Below, in pieces: positions 9,516 to 19,639 of a stretch of 33,867 bases of DNA (the first letter of the stretch is position 1; the number at the start of each line of letters is the position of its first letter). The notes below the pieces were generated by a model. The model did not search any database. It was not told the origin of the DNA and saw nothing but the letters and a program-made list of their open reading frames with translations. The position numbers and the translations under genes were made by a program. Origin of the DNA: Candidatus Omnitrophota bacterium (GTDB lineage Bacteria; Omnitrophota; Gorgyraeia; Duberdicusellales; 4484-171); the NCBI GenBank assembly GCA_024542985.1, contig JAMXCX010000014.1, positions 1 to 33,867 of the forward strand, in the 5' to 3' direction.

Positions 9516-10942
9516 TTCTAGTTAATCCGCCAAATCCCCCTGGTAAAGTATCAAATAAGGATATGATGGGCGGGTTAGGGCAGTTATATGAAGAAGGTGC
9601 CCCAAAGATTCCCCCAATAGATATCCCTTATACTGCCGCCTGCCTTAAGCAAAAAAATATACCCGTCGAGGTTATTGATTGTTTGGGGTTAGATTATGAT
9701 TCTGATGCTCTAATCCTGAGTCTTAAAAAAAAACTAGTAGATAATGAAAAGATAAGTATAGCATTACGTACCTCTTTACCGACTTATTGTCATGATATGG
9801 AGGTGGCTCGCAACATCAAACAGCAAACTAATGCTCAATTAGTATTTTTTGGTCCCCAGGTATCTCTGTATCCTAAAGAGACAATCGAGAAAAATTTTAT
9901 CGATGTTGTTATTATTGGTGAACCTGAGTTTATTTTTGTAGATATATTTTTAAAGGGCCTTAAAGAAACAAGGGGAATATGGTTTAAAGATGAAAGTGGC
10001 CAGATTATTCGTAATGCCGCTGGTAGAAAAATTGAGGATTTGAATCAATTACCCATTCCTCTTTGGGAATTAATGCCCTATAAACAATATATTCTTCCTG
10101 AGCCCCAATTTCCCAATATCAAATCCTTTTTACCCATACTGACTTCCCGGGGTTGTCCCTTTAATTGCGGTTATTGCCCTTACCCTTTAATCCAAGGCTG
10201 CAAGTGGCGGACACGTTCAGTTGAAAAGGTAATCGAAGAACTAAAATATATCGTGAATAATTTAGGCATAACTAATGTCCTTTTTCGCGATCCGGAATTC
10301 ACCCTTGATAAAAAAAGAACAGCAAAGCTTTGCCAGGAAATAATAAGAGAAAAGTTAGTTTTTTTCTGGCGCTGTGAGACCAGAATTGATACTCTTGATG
10401 AAGAACTTATCGAGAAGATGGCTGAAGCCGGATGCCGGGGCCTAAACTTAGGGGTTGAATCAATTTCTCCTAAAACCTTGAAAAGAATGGGAAGAAGCAG
10501 TTTTAATCAACAGCACTCAGAAACTATTATTGATTGTTGTAGAAAGAAGGGTATAAATACTTTTTGTTTTTTTATTATAGGTTTACCAGGGGAGGACAAA
10601 AAAGATATATTAAAGACTATAAAATTTGCTCAAAAGCTTGACCCTTCTCAGGTTCAGTTTACTTTTGCAATTCCTTATCCGCAAACTCCTTTAAGGAAAT
10701 GGGCCCAAGATAATAATTTTATAGAAGATGAAGATTTGAATCATTATACTGGTTATATTCCTGTTATGAGAAACGAGCATTTAACTGTAAAACAATTAAA
10801 GCGAATACACAACTTTGCTAATAAATGGGTTGGATTAAGAAAAAGTCAAAAAAAACAGAGGATAAGAAAGTTTGGTTTTATTCAGGCTGTAAAGGAATTA
10901 TTAAAAGAGGTACTCTTTTGGTTTAAGCAGTGGTTTGTGTAA
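9509..10942 (+). CDS. B12-binding-domain-type radical SAM protein
   Basis: 'TSRGCPFNCGYCPYP' CxxxCxxC. N-terminal 'NPPNPPGK...IPYTAACLKQKN' and 'GEPEF'. Overlaps the SDR stop by 7 bp. Confidence 0.92.
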   Translation: MLILVNPPNPPGKVSNKDMMGGLGQLYEEGAPKIPPIDIPYTAACLKQKNIPVEVIDCLGLDYDSDALILSLKKKLVDNEKISIALRTSLPTYCHDMEVARNIKQQTNAQLVFFGPQVSLYPKETIEKNFIDVVIIGEPEFIFVDIFLKGLKETRGIWFKDESGQIIRNAAGRKIEDLNQLPIPLWELMPYKQYILPEPQFPNIKSFLPILTSRGCPFNCGYCPYPLIQGCKWRTRSVEKVIEELKYIVNNLGITNVLFRDPEFTLDKKRTAKLCQEIIREKLVFFWRCETRIDTLDEELIEKMAEAGCRGLNLGVESISPKTLKRMGRSSFNQQHSETIIDCCRKKGINTFCFFIIGLPGEDKKDILKTIKFAQKLDPSQVQFTFAIPYPQTPLRKWAQDNNFIEDEDLNHYTGYIPVMRNEHLTVKQLKRIHNFANKWVGLRKSQKKQRIRKFGFIQAVKELLKEVLFWFKQWFV

Positions 10943-10954
10943 AAGAGCAATAAT

Positions 10955-12127
10955 ATGAGAATACTGCAAGTATGTGATTATTATCAGTATTTAGGAGGAA
11001 CCGAGACCTATATTATTAATCTTTCCCGAGACTTAGAAGCCCAGGGTCATAGTATTTCTGTTATGTACGCAATAAAGACAGATAAAACTTTTTTTTCTGA
11101 TAATCGAGGAGAGCATTACTTTGCGGCTATAATGGTAGATGAAAAATTAAGCCTTAATCAGGAAAAAGAGATTCGGGAAATAATTGACAAGGAAAACCCC
11201 GATATTATCTATATACATAATGTGTTTAATTCTTACTTGATTGATAAATTGTCTAAAATGAGGCCGGTGGTTCGATTTATACACGACCACAACATTTTCT
11301 GCCCCAAGGGAGATAAATTCCTGGACTTAAAAGGAAAAGTATGTCCTTGTGCTTGTGGTATCTCTTGTTTTTTTAATGCTTATATTAATAGATGTCTTCC
11401 CAGAAATCCTTTTAAAACTATAAGATTGATAAGACAAAAAAGGAGACAGGCCGGTATCAATAAAAAAATAAACATTATAGTTGCCAGTAATTATATGAAA
11501 GGTTGCCTTATCCAAAATGGATTTTGGTCTGCAAAAATAAAAGTCATTTCTTACTACACAACGCCTATAAAATATGATCAAGTATTTTTTAAAGATTTTC
11601 TGCTGTTTGTGGGAAGGGTTCATAAGACAAAAGGCTTGCAAATTTTGTTGCCAGCGCTGGCTAAATCTTCTTCCAATATTAAGCTGGTTGTTATAGGCGA
11701 AGGAAGGTATATGGATGAAGCTAAGAGTTTAGCTTCAAAATTGAAGCTAAAGAATAGGGTTAGTTTTTTGGGCCAGCTTTCCCAAGAGAAAATAGTAGAG
11801 TATTTTGTTGATTGTTTCGCTTTAGTCATATCTTCTCGGTGGCCAGAGCCGTTTGGAATAGTTGGCATTGAGGCTATGTCTTATAAAAAGCCGGTTATTG
11901 CCTCAGACGTTGGCGGTATTTGCGATTGGCTGGATGATAATACCAATGGTTTTTTAGTGGATAACAGCGATGCAGAAAAGTTAGCTGAAAAAATCAAATT
12001 TCTTTATTATAATAAAGATAAAGCAAAAGATATGGGCCAGGAAGGTTACAAAATTTTTCAAGATAAATTCTCAAAAGATACACATATAAATAATCTCATA
12101 GGATTTTTTAATGAATTAAAACAATGA
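10955..12127 (+). CDS. Glycosyltransferase family 4 (GT4)
   Basis: GT-B fold: 'LFVGRVHKTKGLQILLPAL', 'VISSRWPEPFGIVGIEAMSYKKPVIASDVGGI'. Confidence 0.93.
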   Translation: MRILQVCDYYQYLGGTETYIINLSRDLEAQGHSISVMYAIKTDKTFFSDNRGEHYFAAIMVDEKLSLNQEKEIREIIDKENPDIIYIHNVFNSYLIDKLSKMRPVVRFIHDHNIFCPKGDKFLDLKGKVCPCACGISCFFNAYINRCLPRNPFKTIRLIRQKRRQAGINKKINIIVASNYMKGCLIQNGFWSAKIKVISYYTTPIKYDQVFFKDFLLFVGRVHKTKGLQILLPALAKSSSNIKLVVIGEGRYMDEAKSLASKLKLKNRVSFLGQLSQEKIVEYFVDCFALVISSRWPEPFGIVGIEAMSYKKPVIASDVGGICDWLDDNTNGFLVDNSDAEKLAEKIKFLYYNKDKAKDMGQEGYKIFQDKFSKDTHINNLIGFFNELKQ

Positions 12128-13263
12128 AAATAGGCATAGATGCAAGAATAATTCTTTATCAAAGGCGGGGCGGGGCTCATTATATTTATAAATTGCTAGA
12201 AAGCCTTTTTGCAATTGAGCAGGATAATAAATATAGGATTTTGTTCAGCTATTTTCGCGGAGCTGATAAGAGCGTGATTGATCATTTTAAAAGGAGCAAT
12301 GTAAAGACTAAAGCGCTGAGAGTCCCTAATCGAATTCTTACAACTTGCTGGGAAAAATTTTCTTTTCCTTCTATAGAGTTATTATTAGGCAAACTTGATG
12401 TATTCCACATACCTTATTGCCATCATTTTATTCCTACGTCAACTGAATTGATAGTCACTATTCACGATTTAATTCCGTTACGGTTTCCCCAACATTTTTC
12501 AAAGAGGTCGCTTGATGGTTATACGAGGATGCATCGTAAAGTTTTAAAAAAAGCGAAGTTAATAATAACAGATTCTCAAAATTCCAAAAATGACATTGTA
12601 GAACTTATGGGGATTGATGAAAAGAAAATAAAGGTTATTATGCTAGGCGTTGATGAACGATTTAAGCAAACTGGTGATAAGGAAAAGGTATCCCGATATT
12701 TGAGTAAGTATAACATTAATAGTAAATATATTCTTTTTGTGGGTGGTCCCAGTGAGAATAAAAACGTAAGTGGGTTGCTTAAAGGTTATAAAATTTTCAG
12801 GGAAAATTCTTCACAGAATCATAAGTTGGTTTTAGTTGGGAAAAAAAGCTGGGGTTATAGCAAGATAATCGAAGAGGCCAAGGATTTAGGTTTAGAGCGA
12901 GATATTATCGTTACCGGTTACGTTTCCGATGAAGATCTAGTTTATATTTATAACGGTGCAGATTTATTAGTCCATCCTTCCCTGTATGAGGGTTTTGGCT
13001 TTCCGCCTTTAGAGGCCATGGCTTGCGGGGTGCCGGTGGTTGCGTCCGATGTTTCCTCTATCCCCGAAGTAGTCGGCGATGCCGCCATTCTCATTGACCC
13101 TTATAACACAGAGGATTTAGCTCAGGTTATCATAAAGGTAATAGATGATTCATCACTTCGTCAGGAATTAACTAAAAAAGGTTTACAAAGAGCAAAGGAT
13201 TTTTCTTGGGAAAGGTGTGCCCGGGAAACCCTGGCTGTTTACCAACAAGCGGCTAACAGCTAG
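12124..13263 (+). CDS. Glycosyltransferase family 4 (mannosyltransferase-like)
   Basis: 'MKIGIDARIILYQRRGGAHYIYKLL', 'VHPSLYEGFGFPPLEAMACGVPVVASDVSSIPEVVGDAA'. ATGA overlap with the upstream gene. Confidence 0.94.
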   Translation: MKIGIDARIILYQRRGGAHYIYKLLESLFAIEQDNKYRILFSYFRGADKSVIDHFKRSNVKTKALRVPNRILTTCWEKFSFPSIELLLGKLDVFHIPYCHHFIPTSTELIVTIHDLIPLRFPQHFSKRSLDGYTRMHRKVLKKAKLIITDSQNSKNDIVELMGIDEKKIKVIMLGVDERFKQTGDKEKVSRYLSKYNINSKYILFVGGPSENKNVSGLLKGYKIFRENSSQNHKLVLVGKKSWGYSKIIEEAKDLGLERDIIVTGYVSDEDLVYIYNGADLLVHPSLYEGFGFPPLEAMACGVPVVASDVSSIPEVVGDAAILIDPYNTEDLAQVIIKVIDDSSLRQELTKKGLQRAKDFSWERCARETLAVYQQAANS

Positions 13264-13277
13264 TAATAAGTGCATTT

Positions 13278-14411
13278 ATGGCAAAAGTAAACATATTGCA
13301 TATTACTCCCGGCTTAGCTCTCGGTGGTGCTGAGCGAATGATGCTGGCTATGATTAAAGGTTTAAATAAAGAAAAATATAATATTAAGCTCTGTTGTTGG
13401 CGTGGCAGCCGGGAATTAAAAAACGCTATTGAAAAAGCAGGTGCAGAAGTTATAGACTTAAAACAGGAAGATGGAAACATCATAAGGGTAGTTTCTAAAA
13501 TGCGAAGAGCAATTAAAGAGCATAACATTGAATTAATTCACACTTATTTATTCGATGCTGATTTATGCGGCTTTCTAGCCGGAAAAACAACCGGGGTGTC
13601 AATTATTGTTTCAAGTGTACCTAGCTTTACTTTTTTGTGGAAGAAAAAGCACCAGTTGCGTTATAAATTTCTATCATTATTTTTTGATAGGTTTATTACG
13701 ATTTCGGAGGCTATCGCTAAATTTATGGTTAATAACTGTAAGATTAGTCCTAAGAAGGTAACGGCGGTTCATGCAGGTTTTCTAGATGAATTTAATCGTC
13801 AGACTGATGCGGCGACTGTTTCCGACATGAGGAAAAAATTTGCTTTAACTGAGAACAATTTGGTTATTGGGACTGTTGCCCGTTTAGATTCGCGCAAGGG
13901 TTATTTTTATCTGCTTGACGCAGCATCAAAAATCATAAAAGACTATCCTGAAGTTAAGCTCATTTGTGCTGGCGGAGGCGAGATGCAGGCGGAATTAGAA
14001 GAGTACGCTAGGAAATTAGGAATTGAATCGGAAGTCATTTTTGCTGGGACCGTTAATGATGTGCCTAATTTTTTAGGTTTATTAGATATCTTTACTTTAC
14101 CTTCATTAGACGAAGGATTAGGCATAGTTATACTGGAGGCTATGAATGCCGGTTTAGCAGTTGTGGCTAGTAATGTCGGGGGAATACCGGAAATGGTTGA
14201 TGAGGCAGAGACTGGTTTATTAGTTGAGCCGGCAAACGCAGAAGCTTTAGCCAACGCTCTTATAACTTTAATTAAGGATAAAGATTTAAGAATAAAAATG
14301 GGAGAGCTTGCTAAACAGAGAGTAAAGCGATTTAGCTCTCAGGAAATGACACGTAAGTTAGAGGAAATTTATGACTTTTGTATTGAGAGGAAATTAAAAG
14401 GGGGGCAGTAA
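13278..14411 (+). CDS. Glycosyltransferase family 4
   Basis: 'ITPGLALGGAERMMLAMIKGL', 'VARLDSRKGYFYLLDA', 'LPSLDEGLGIVILEAMNAGLAVVASNVGGIPEMV'. Confidence 0.94.
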   Translation: MAKVNILHITPGLALGGAERMMLAMIKGLNKEKYNIKLCCWRGSRELKNAIEKAGAEVIDLKQEDGNIIRVVSKMRRAIKEHNIELIHTYLFDADLCGFLAGKTTGVSIIVSSVPSFTFLWKKKHQLRYKFLSLFFDRFITISEAIAKFMVNNCKISPKKVTAVHAGFLDEFNRQTDAATVSDMRKKFALTENNLVIGTVARLDSRKGYFYLLDAASKIIKDYPEVKLICAGGGEMQAELEEYARKLGIESEVIFAGTVNDVPNFLGLLDIFTLPSLDEGLGIVILEAMNAGLAVVASNVGGIPEMVDEAETGLLVEPANAEALANALITLIKDKDLRIKMGELAKQRVKRFSSQEMTRKLEEIYDFCIERKLKGGQ

Positions 14412-15397
14412 TGGCGGATAAAAATAGAATACTAATTACCGGAGGCGCCGGGTTTATCGGTTCGCATTTATCAGAATTGCTTCTAGCCAAAGGCAAAAAG
14501 GTAACTGTAATCGATGATTTATCCACAGGAAGTAAGGACAATATGGTTCACCTTTTGGAAAATGATAATTTTACTTTTGTTGAAGGTACAATTTTAGATG
14601 AAATAACAATGAAGAAATTGATTGAGAACGCAGATGAAATTTATCACTTAGCTGCGGCTGTGGGCGTTAAGTATGTATTAGATAATCCCATTAAAAGTAT
14701 TCATATTAATTCTCGGGGAACCGAGATAATTTTAGAATTAGCCAGCATTGATAAAAAGAAGGTGCTCATTGCCTCTAGTTCGGAAGTATATGGTAAAAAT
14801 CCTAGTTCTGTTTTTCCCGAAACCGCAGATAGCATTTTAGGGGCGACTAAGATATCGCGCTGGAGTTATGCTTGTGCTAAAGCTTTGGATGAATTCTTAA
14901 GTTTTGCTTATCATCAAGAAAAAGGTATGCCGGTAATAGTAGTAAGATTTTTTAATACAGTCGGGCCGCGTCAAAGCGATAGGTATGGCATGGTAATACC
15001 GCGTTTTATTTCTCAGTCTTTGCATAATTTGCCTCTTACCGTTTATGGTGACGGCCAGCAAACCAGGAGTTTTACTTACGTAGGAGATGTTGTAGAGGGC
15101 GTTGTCGCTCTCATGAGCCATCCTGATGCTATTGGTAATGTTTTTAATATTGGCAATCCTCATGGAATAACCATTGAAAGTTTGGCGCAAAAGATAAAAG
15201 AAAAAACAAATTCAAATTCAGAAATAGTACGCATACCTTACAACCAGGCTTATGGCGAAGGTTTTGAGGACATGCGCCATAGGGTTCCGGATATTACTAA
15301 AATTCATAGCTTGGTCAATTTTACCCCTAAGGTCAGCCTTGATGAAATTTTAGAAAGAACAATTGAATTTGTTGAGGGAAAAGAGAAGAACGTCTAG
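14411..15397 (+). CDS. NAD-dependent nucleotide-sugar epimerase/dehydratase (extended SDR)
   Basis: 'ILITGGAGFIGSHLSELLL', 'SSSEVYG', 'YACAK', 'RFFNTVGPRQ', 'RSFTYVGDVV'. TAATG junction with the upstream gene. Confidence 0.93.
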   Translation: MADKNRILITGGAGFIGSHLSELLLAKGKKVTVIDDLSTGSKDNMVHLLENDNFTFVEGTILDEITMKKLIENADEIYHLAAAVGVKYVLDNPIKSIHINSRGTEIILELASIDKKKVLIASSSEVYGKNPSSVFPETADSILGATKISRWSYACAKALDEFLSFAYHQEKGMPVIVVRFFNTVGPRQSDRYGMVIPRFISQSLHNLPLTVYGDGQQTRSFTYVGDVVEGVVALMSHPDAIGNVFNIGNPHGITIESLAQKIKEKTNSNSEIVRIPYNQAYGEGFEDMRHRVPDITKIHSLVNFTPKVSLDEILERTIEFVEGKEKNV

Positions 15398-15460
15398 TCT
15401 TTAGTATGACAATAAAATGTTATCATTTTATGAATTCCGTTCTATTAAAGAGAGGCTTTA

Positions 15461-16597
15461 ATGAAAAAAATGAATATATTATATATTGCCAATAAGGGTT
15501 ATTTTAAAGGCGGCGGACAGGTAAGCTTATGGAATCTTGTCAGGAGAATCAATCCTGATAAATTTATTCCTCATTTTATCTGTCCTTCTCAGGGTGCTTT
15601 TTTTGATACGCTTACCAGAGACCAAATAAGCGTTGATATCATTTCTTACCCGCACTTTAAGACTCTTAACATGTTTGCCGTGTTGAAAGCAATCTCATTG
15701 ATAAAACAGATTGCAATAGAGAAAAAAATTGATCTGATTCATGCAAACGGCCCTAGAATGAATTTATTATCCGGACTAGTTGCTAAAATTTGCAAGATGC
15801 CAGTTGTTTGGCATGAGCGTACCTTGGTTGAGAAAGGTATGTGGGACAGTGATAGATTTTTTTCTTTTTTAGCTGATAAAATTATTTGCAATTCTGACGC
15901 TATACGGGAGCGGTTTTTAAAAAATGGTAAGATTCATAAAAAAGTTATAACTATTATAAATGGTGTTGATACCACTTTATTCAATCCTCACGTAGACGGC
16001 TCTTCTGTGCGCAGGGAATTTAATATCAGGGATAACGAAATTGTTATTGGCATGGCCGGCCGAATTGAACCCAGCAAGGGCCAGCTTTGTTTTCTTAAAG
16101 CTGCCCGAGATTTAGCCTCTAAGTATAATAATTTGAAATTTTTAATAGCTGGCGGCATCTTTAGCGAGTGTCCAATCAATTACAAAAGGGAGTTGGAAGA
16201 ATTTATTACTAAGCATAATTTAGAAAAAAAAGTGATCTTTGCCGGTGTAAGAAACGATATGCCTCAGATTTTGGCAGCAATGAATATTATGGTTTTAGCT
16301 GCTGATGCTGAAGCCTGTGGCCGGGTTCTCTTTGAGGCAATGGCTTGCGCTAAACCAATTGTTGCCACTAATACCGGCGGGACACCGGAGATAGTTATCG
16401 ATAAAGAAACAGGATTATTGGTCCCTCCAAAAAATAGCAAGGCTTTGGTTAAAGCCATCATTGCTTTGCTTGACGATAAGGATTTAGCCAAACAGATGGG
16501 GGTAAAAGGAAGAGAGAGGGTTGAAAAGTATTTTACTATCCAAGAACATGTGAGAAAAACAGAGGCGGTTTACGAGGAAATTCTTAATGGATGTTGA
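15461..16597 (+). CDS. Glycosyltransferase family 4
   Basis: 'GMAGRIEPSKGQLCFLKAA', 'ADAEACGRVLFEAMACAKPIVATNTGGTPEIV'. SD GAGAGG upstream. Confidence 0.93.
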   Translation: MKKMNILYIANKGYFKGGGQVSLWNLVRRINPDKFIPHFICPSQGAFFDTLTRDQISVDIISYPHFKTLNMFAVLKAISLIKQIAIEKKIDLIHANGPRMNLLSGLVAKICKMPVVWHERTLVEKGMWDSDRFFSFLADKIICNSDAIRERFLKNGKIHKKVITIINGVDTTLFNPHVDGSSVRREFNIRDNEIVIGMAGRIEPSKGQLCFLKAARDLASKYNNLKFLIAGGIFSECPINYKRELEEFITKHNLEKKVIFAGVRNDMPQILAAMNIMVLAADAEACGRVLFEAMACAKPIVATNTGGTPEIVIDKETGLLVPPKNSKALVKAIIALLDDKDLAKQMGVKGRERVEKYFTIQEHVRKTEAVYEEILNGC

Positions 16598-17486
16598 TGA
16601 AACAAATAAAGCATCGGTGGGTTTTGATTACGAATCCCATGTTTGGGGAGATAGCGATGCCTTAATACGTATAGAAGAGAGAAGGCATTCTTGCCTAGGC
16701 TTGAAGCGATTTTTAGAAGTTATAAAAAATAAAGATAGCAGGGTAATGGAAATAGGCTGTGGTACAGGAATATTTTTAAGAAGCTTAAAATCTTACCGGC
16801 CCGATTTGGAACTTTCTGGTTGTGATATTAGCTGCAAAGCGATTGATTTAGCTAAGGCAAATAAACAATACAATATTGATTATAGAGTAGCTGAGGCCCA
16901 AGTTTTGCCTTATGACGATAACAGCTTCGATGTCGTGGTGATGATGGATGTGCTTGAGCACCTTGATGATATGGAGACGGCCTTAAGAGAGGTAAAAAGA
17001 GTGTTGAAAAATAGAGGTATGTGTCATCTTTTAGTTCCTTGCGAAGTTAATCCTTTAACTTTGCACTGGCTGATGTGGAAAATAAGATTGGGCCACAACC
17101 TAAAAAAGAAGTATGCCGGCCATATTCAAAGGCTCACCAGCAAAAAAGTGCGTAAACTTATTAATGATAATCAATTTAGCATAGCTAAAGAAACTTTTAG
17201 TTTTCATGGTTTAGGCCAAATTAATGATATTTTCTTTGATTATCTTCCCCGCGTATTTACCAAAAATAAAATTGACCAAGATAGGCGAATCAAAGCTCAA
17301 ACCGCTAAAGATAAAATTATACGCAGCATAAACGAAAGAGGCCTGCTGTTGACTTTTTGGCTCATGCTGGGGCGAATTATTGAAGTGGCAGCCTTTTATG
17401 AATCAGAAATTTTAAAATATTTTCCTGTGGCTGTGGGTTTGCATATCACATCTTATAAGGGAGGGCTAGGTGAAAATAGGAATTGA
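16587..17486 (+). CDS. Class I SAM-dependent methyltransferase
   Basis: 'VMEIGCGTGIFLRSL', 'LPYDDNSFDVVVMMDVLEHLDDMETALREVKRVLK'. 11-bp overlap with the preceding GT. Confidence 0.92.
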   Translation: MDVDETNKASVGFDYESHVWGDSDALIRIEERRHSCLGLKRFLEVIKNKDSRVMEIGCGTGIFLRSLKSYRPDLELSGCDISCKAIDLAKANKQYNIDYRVAEAQVLPYDDNSFDVVVMMDVLEHLDDMETALREVKRVLKNRGMCHLLVPCEVNPLTLHWLMWKIRLGHNLKKKYAGHIQRLTSKKVRKLINDNQFSIAKETFSFHGLGQINDIFFDYLPRVFTKNKIDQDRRIKAQTAKDKIIRSINERGLLLTFWLMLGRIIEVAAFYESEILKYFPVAVGLHITSYKGGLGENRN

Positions 17487-18567
17487 TGCCCGGGAAATTC
17501 AAGATAAGATGACCGGAATAAGCAGGTATCTTACGGGTTTCTTGAAACATATATCCTCGAGCCCCCATGAATATTTTCTTTATTATTCGCAGGTTCCGCA
17601 AAACAAGTTAAACTATCCCAAAGCACAGGTTAGAATTCTTAAGGGTAAGCAATTTGTCTGGGACCATATTTTATTACCCAAGGCTTTGGCTAAAGATCAT
17701 ATAGATTTATTTTTTTCGCCTTATTATAAGAGACCTTGGTCTTTAAAGTGTAAATCTATTGTTACAGTACACGATATAAATCCTTTGTTTATTAGGAGCT
17801 ATTCTTTTTTTTATAAGCATTATTTTAAAACTATACTGCGACGCTCTTTATCTTGCGCAGATTATATTATGGTTGTTTCTCGTTACGTTAAAGATGAGCT
17901 AATAGAATTATTTAATGCTGATCCTGAGAAAATAATAGTTAACTATAATGCCCTTGATAAAAGTTTTATTACTGCTAATAGCGATGCATTTGAGAGTCGT
18001 GTTCTGGAGAAATATAAGATAAAAACAGATTATATTTTATATGTAGGTAACCTTATGCCTCATAAGAATGTTTCTTTGTTAATTAAGGCTTATTCAGGCC
18101 TACCGAAGGGCTTAAAAGATAAATATAAGTTAGTTATTGCCGGAGGAAGAAACTGGACCTATCAACAGCAGCTAGAGTTGTCGAGAGAGTTGGGATTGGA
18201 AAACAGTATTATTTTTGCCGGCTTTATTGATGATGAGGCTTTGGCGTCGATATATCGCAGGGCAAGTTTGTTTGTTTTTCCTTCTCTTAGGGAAGGTTTT
18301 GGTTTTCCGCCGCTTGAGTCTATGGGCTGTGGAATACCAGTAGTAGCCTCTAGGGCTACATCTTTACCGGAAATTATAGGAGATGCTGGCATCCTGGTTA
18401 ATCCAAGCGATGTTGGAGGATTTACTAAAGCGATGGAAAAAGTCTTAAATGATGAAAGCCTGCAAAATGAATTAGCCGAGCGAGGCCTAAAGAGAGCAAA
18501 GGAATTTTCCACAGAAAAGATGGCCGCGGTATTGTTTAGTGTTTTTGAGAAACTTTCATACGGTTAG
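17470..18567 (+). CDS. Glycosyltransferase family 4 (mannosyltransferase-like)
   Basis: 'MKIGIDAREIQDKMTGISRYL', 'VFPSLREGFGFPPLESMGCGIPVVASRATSLPEIIGDAG'. GTG start overlapping the methyltransferase end. Confidence 0.94.
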   Translation: MKIGIDAREIQDKMTGISRYLTGFLKHISSSPHEYFLYYSQVPQNKLNYPKAQVRILKGKQFVWDHILLPKALAKDHIDLFFSPYYKRPWSLKCKSIVTVHDINPLFIRSYSFFYKHYFKTILRRSLSCADYIMVVSRYVKDELIELFNADPEKIIVNYNALDKSFITANSDAFESRVLEKYKIKTDYILYVGNLMPHKNVSLLIKAYSGLPKGLKDKYKLVIAGGRNWTYQQQLELSRELGLENSIIFAGFIDDEALASIYRRASLFVFPSLREGFGFPPLESMGCGIPVVASRATSLPEIIGDAGILVNPSDVGGFTKAMEKVLNDESLQNELAERGLKRAKEFSTEKMAAVLFSVFEKLSYG

Positions 18568-18577
18568 GACTTTTAAG

Positions 18578-19624
18578 ATGGCCAAACCAATAAAACAACC
18601 TCTTATTGACTATAAAGAAATTACAGCTTTTTTAAAATACAAATTTCCACAGGCTAGCAATATAATATTTGAAAATATTTTGATAAAGGGCGATAGCCTG
18701 GTAGTCAAAGCAGACCTAAGATACAACAAAGGTAAGGTTAGAAGATTATGGGTAAAAATTGACAAAAACTTCTTTGATGACGAAGAAAAAGCTAGAAAAA
18801 TAGCAGAAGACTCTTATCATCTATTAAGCAAGTTATATGATGATTTTTCAGGAGAGGATAATTTTGCTATAGTAAAACCTTTGTGCTTTTGGCCGCAATG
18901 GGCAGCGGTGATTACCGAAGATGCTCCTGGTGTGCCTTTAAGTAGTATTGTTTATAAATATGTTTTTTCTTTAAATAAATTTGGCGGTCATAATAAAAAA
19001 AGAGTTACCGAAATTTTATCAAACTGCGGAAAGTGGGTCGCTAAGTTTCAAGAAACTACTGGATTAGACAAAGAGCTAAAAGGTTTTGAGCTGGATTTTT
19101 TGAAAGATGCCGAAATCAAAAGAGATTTATCTTTTCTAAAGTATGTAGGCGTTAGCAAAAAGACCACCGAAGTTTTGAGAGACTATTTATTTAAACATCT
19201 TCCTTTTGTTAACGGATTGACGCAAAAGGGGGTTGGCTGCCATGTTGATTTTTCTCCGCGTAATATAATTGTCGGCAAAAATAACAAAATCACACTTTTG
19301 GATTTTGAAAAGTTTAGCTACCGCTGGCCATATGATAATTTGGCTATATTCATGGTCTATCTAGACAGTTTTAGGAAATATCTTTTAGTCGATAAAAATA
19401 AGTTAGAGAATTTAAAGGAGTTTTTTTTACAAGGTTATAAGAGCAAAACGCAGCATAATATTGATGAAAAGATCTTACATTTTTTTTACACACGCTATAT
19501 GCTGATAATGGTAGCCAATGAGCTCACATTTGTTAAAAAGCGAAAACCTTTTATACGCTGGTTAATTTTAAACAGGATGAGGTCCATATTAGAGTTTTGG
19601 GTTAATAAAAATATACTCCGGTAA
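18578..19624 (+). CDS. APH-family (aminoglycoside phosphotransferase-like, protein-kinase-fold) protein
   Basis: Catalytic loop 'GCHVDFSPRNIIVGKNNKITLLDFEKFSYRWPYDNLA' fits HxDxxxxN...LDFE. The track start at 18539 overlaps the previous gene; ATG 18578 with TAGGAC upstream is preferred. Confidence 0.8.
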   Translation: MAKPIKQPLIDYKEITAFLKYKFPQASNIIFENILIKGDSLVVKADLRYNKGKVRRLWVKIDKNFFDDEEKARKIAEDSYHLLSKLYDDFSGEDNFAIVKPLCFWPQWAAVITEDAPGVPLSSIVYKYVFSLNKFGGHNKKRVTEILSNCGKWVAKFQETTGLDKELKGFELDFLKDAEIKRDLSFLKYVGVSKKTTEVLRDYLFKHLPFVNGLTQKGVGCHVDFSPRNIIVGKNNKITLLDFEKFSYRWPYDNLAIFMVYLDSFRKYLLVDKNKLENLKEFFLQGYKSKTQHNIDEKILHFFYTRYMLIMVANELTFVKKRKPFIRWLILNRMRSILEFWVNKNILR

Positions 19625-19639
19625 AATAAAAAAGGCACA

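Noticed and set aside
15412-15431. AT-only hairpin ataaaatg-ttat-cattttat between the epimerase and GT genes
   Set aside because: No GC in the core and no U-run; the operon appears to continue.
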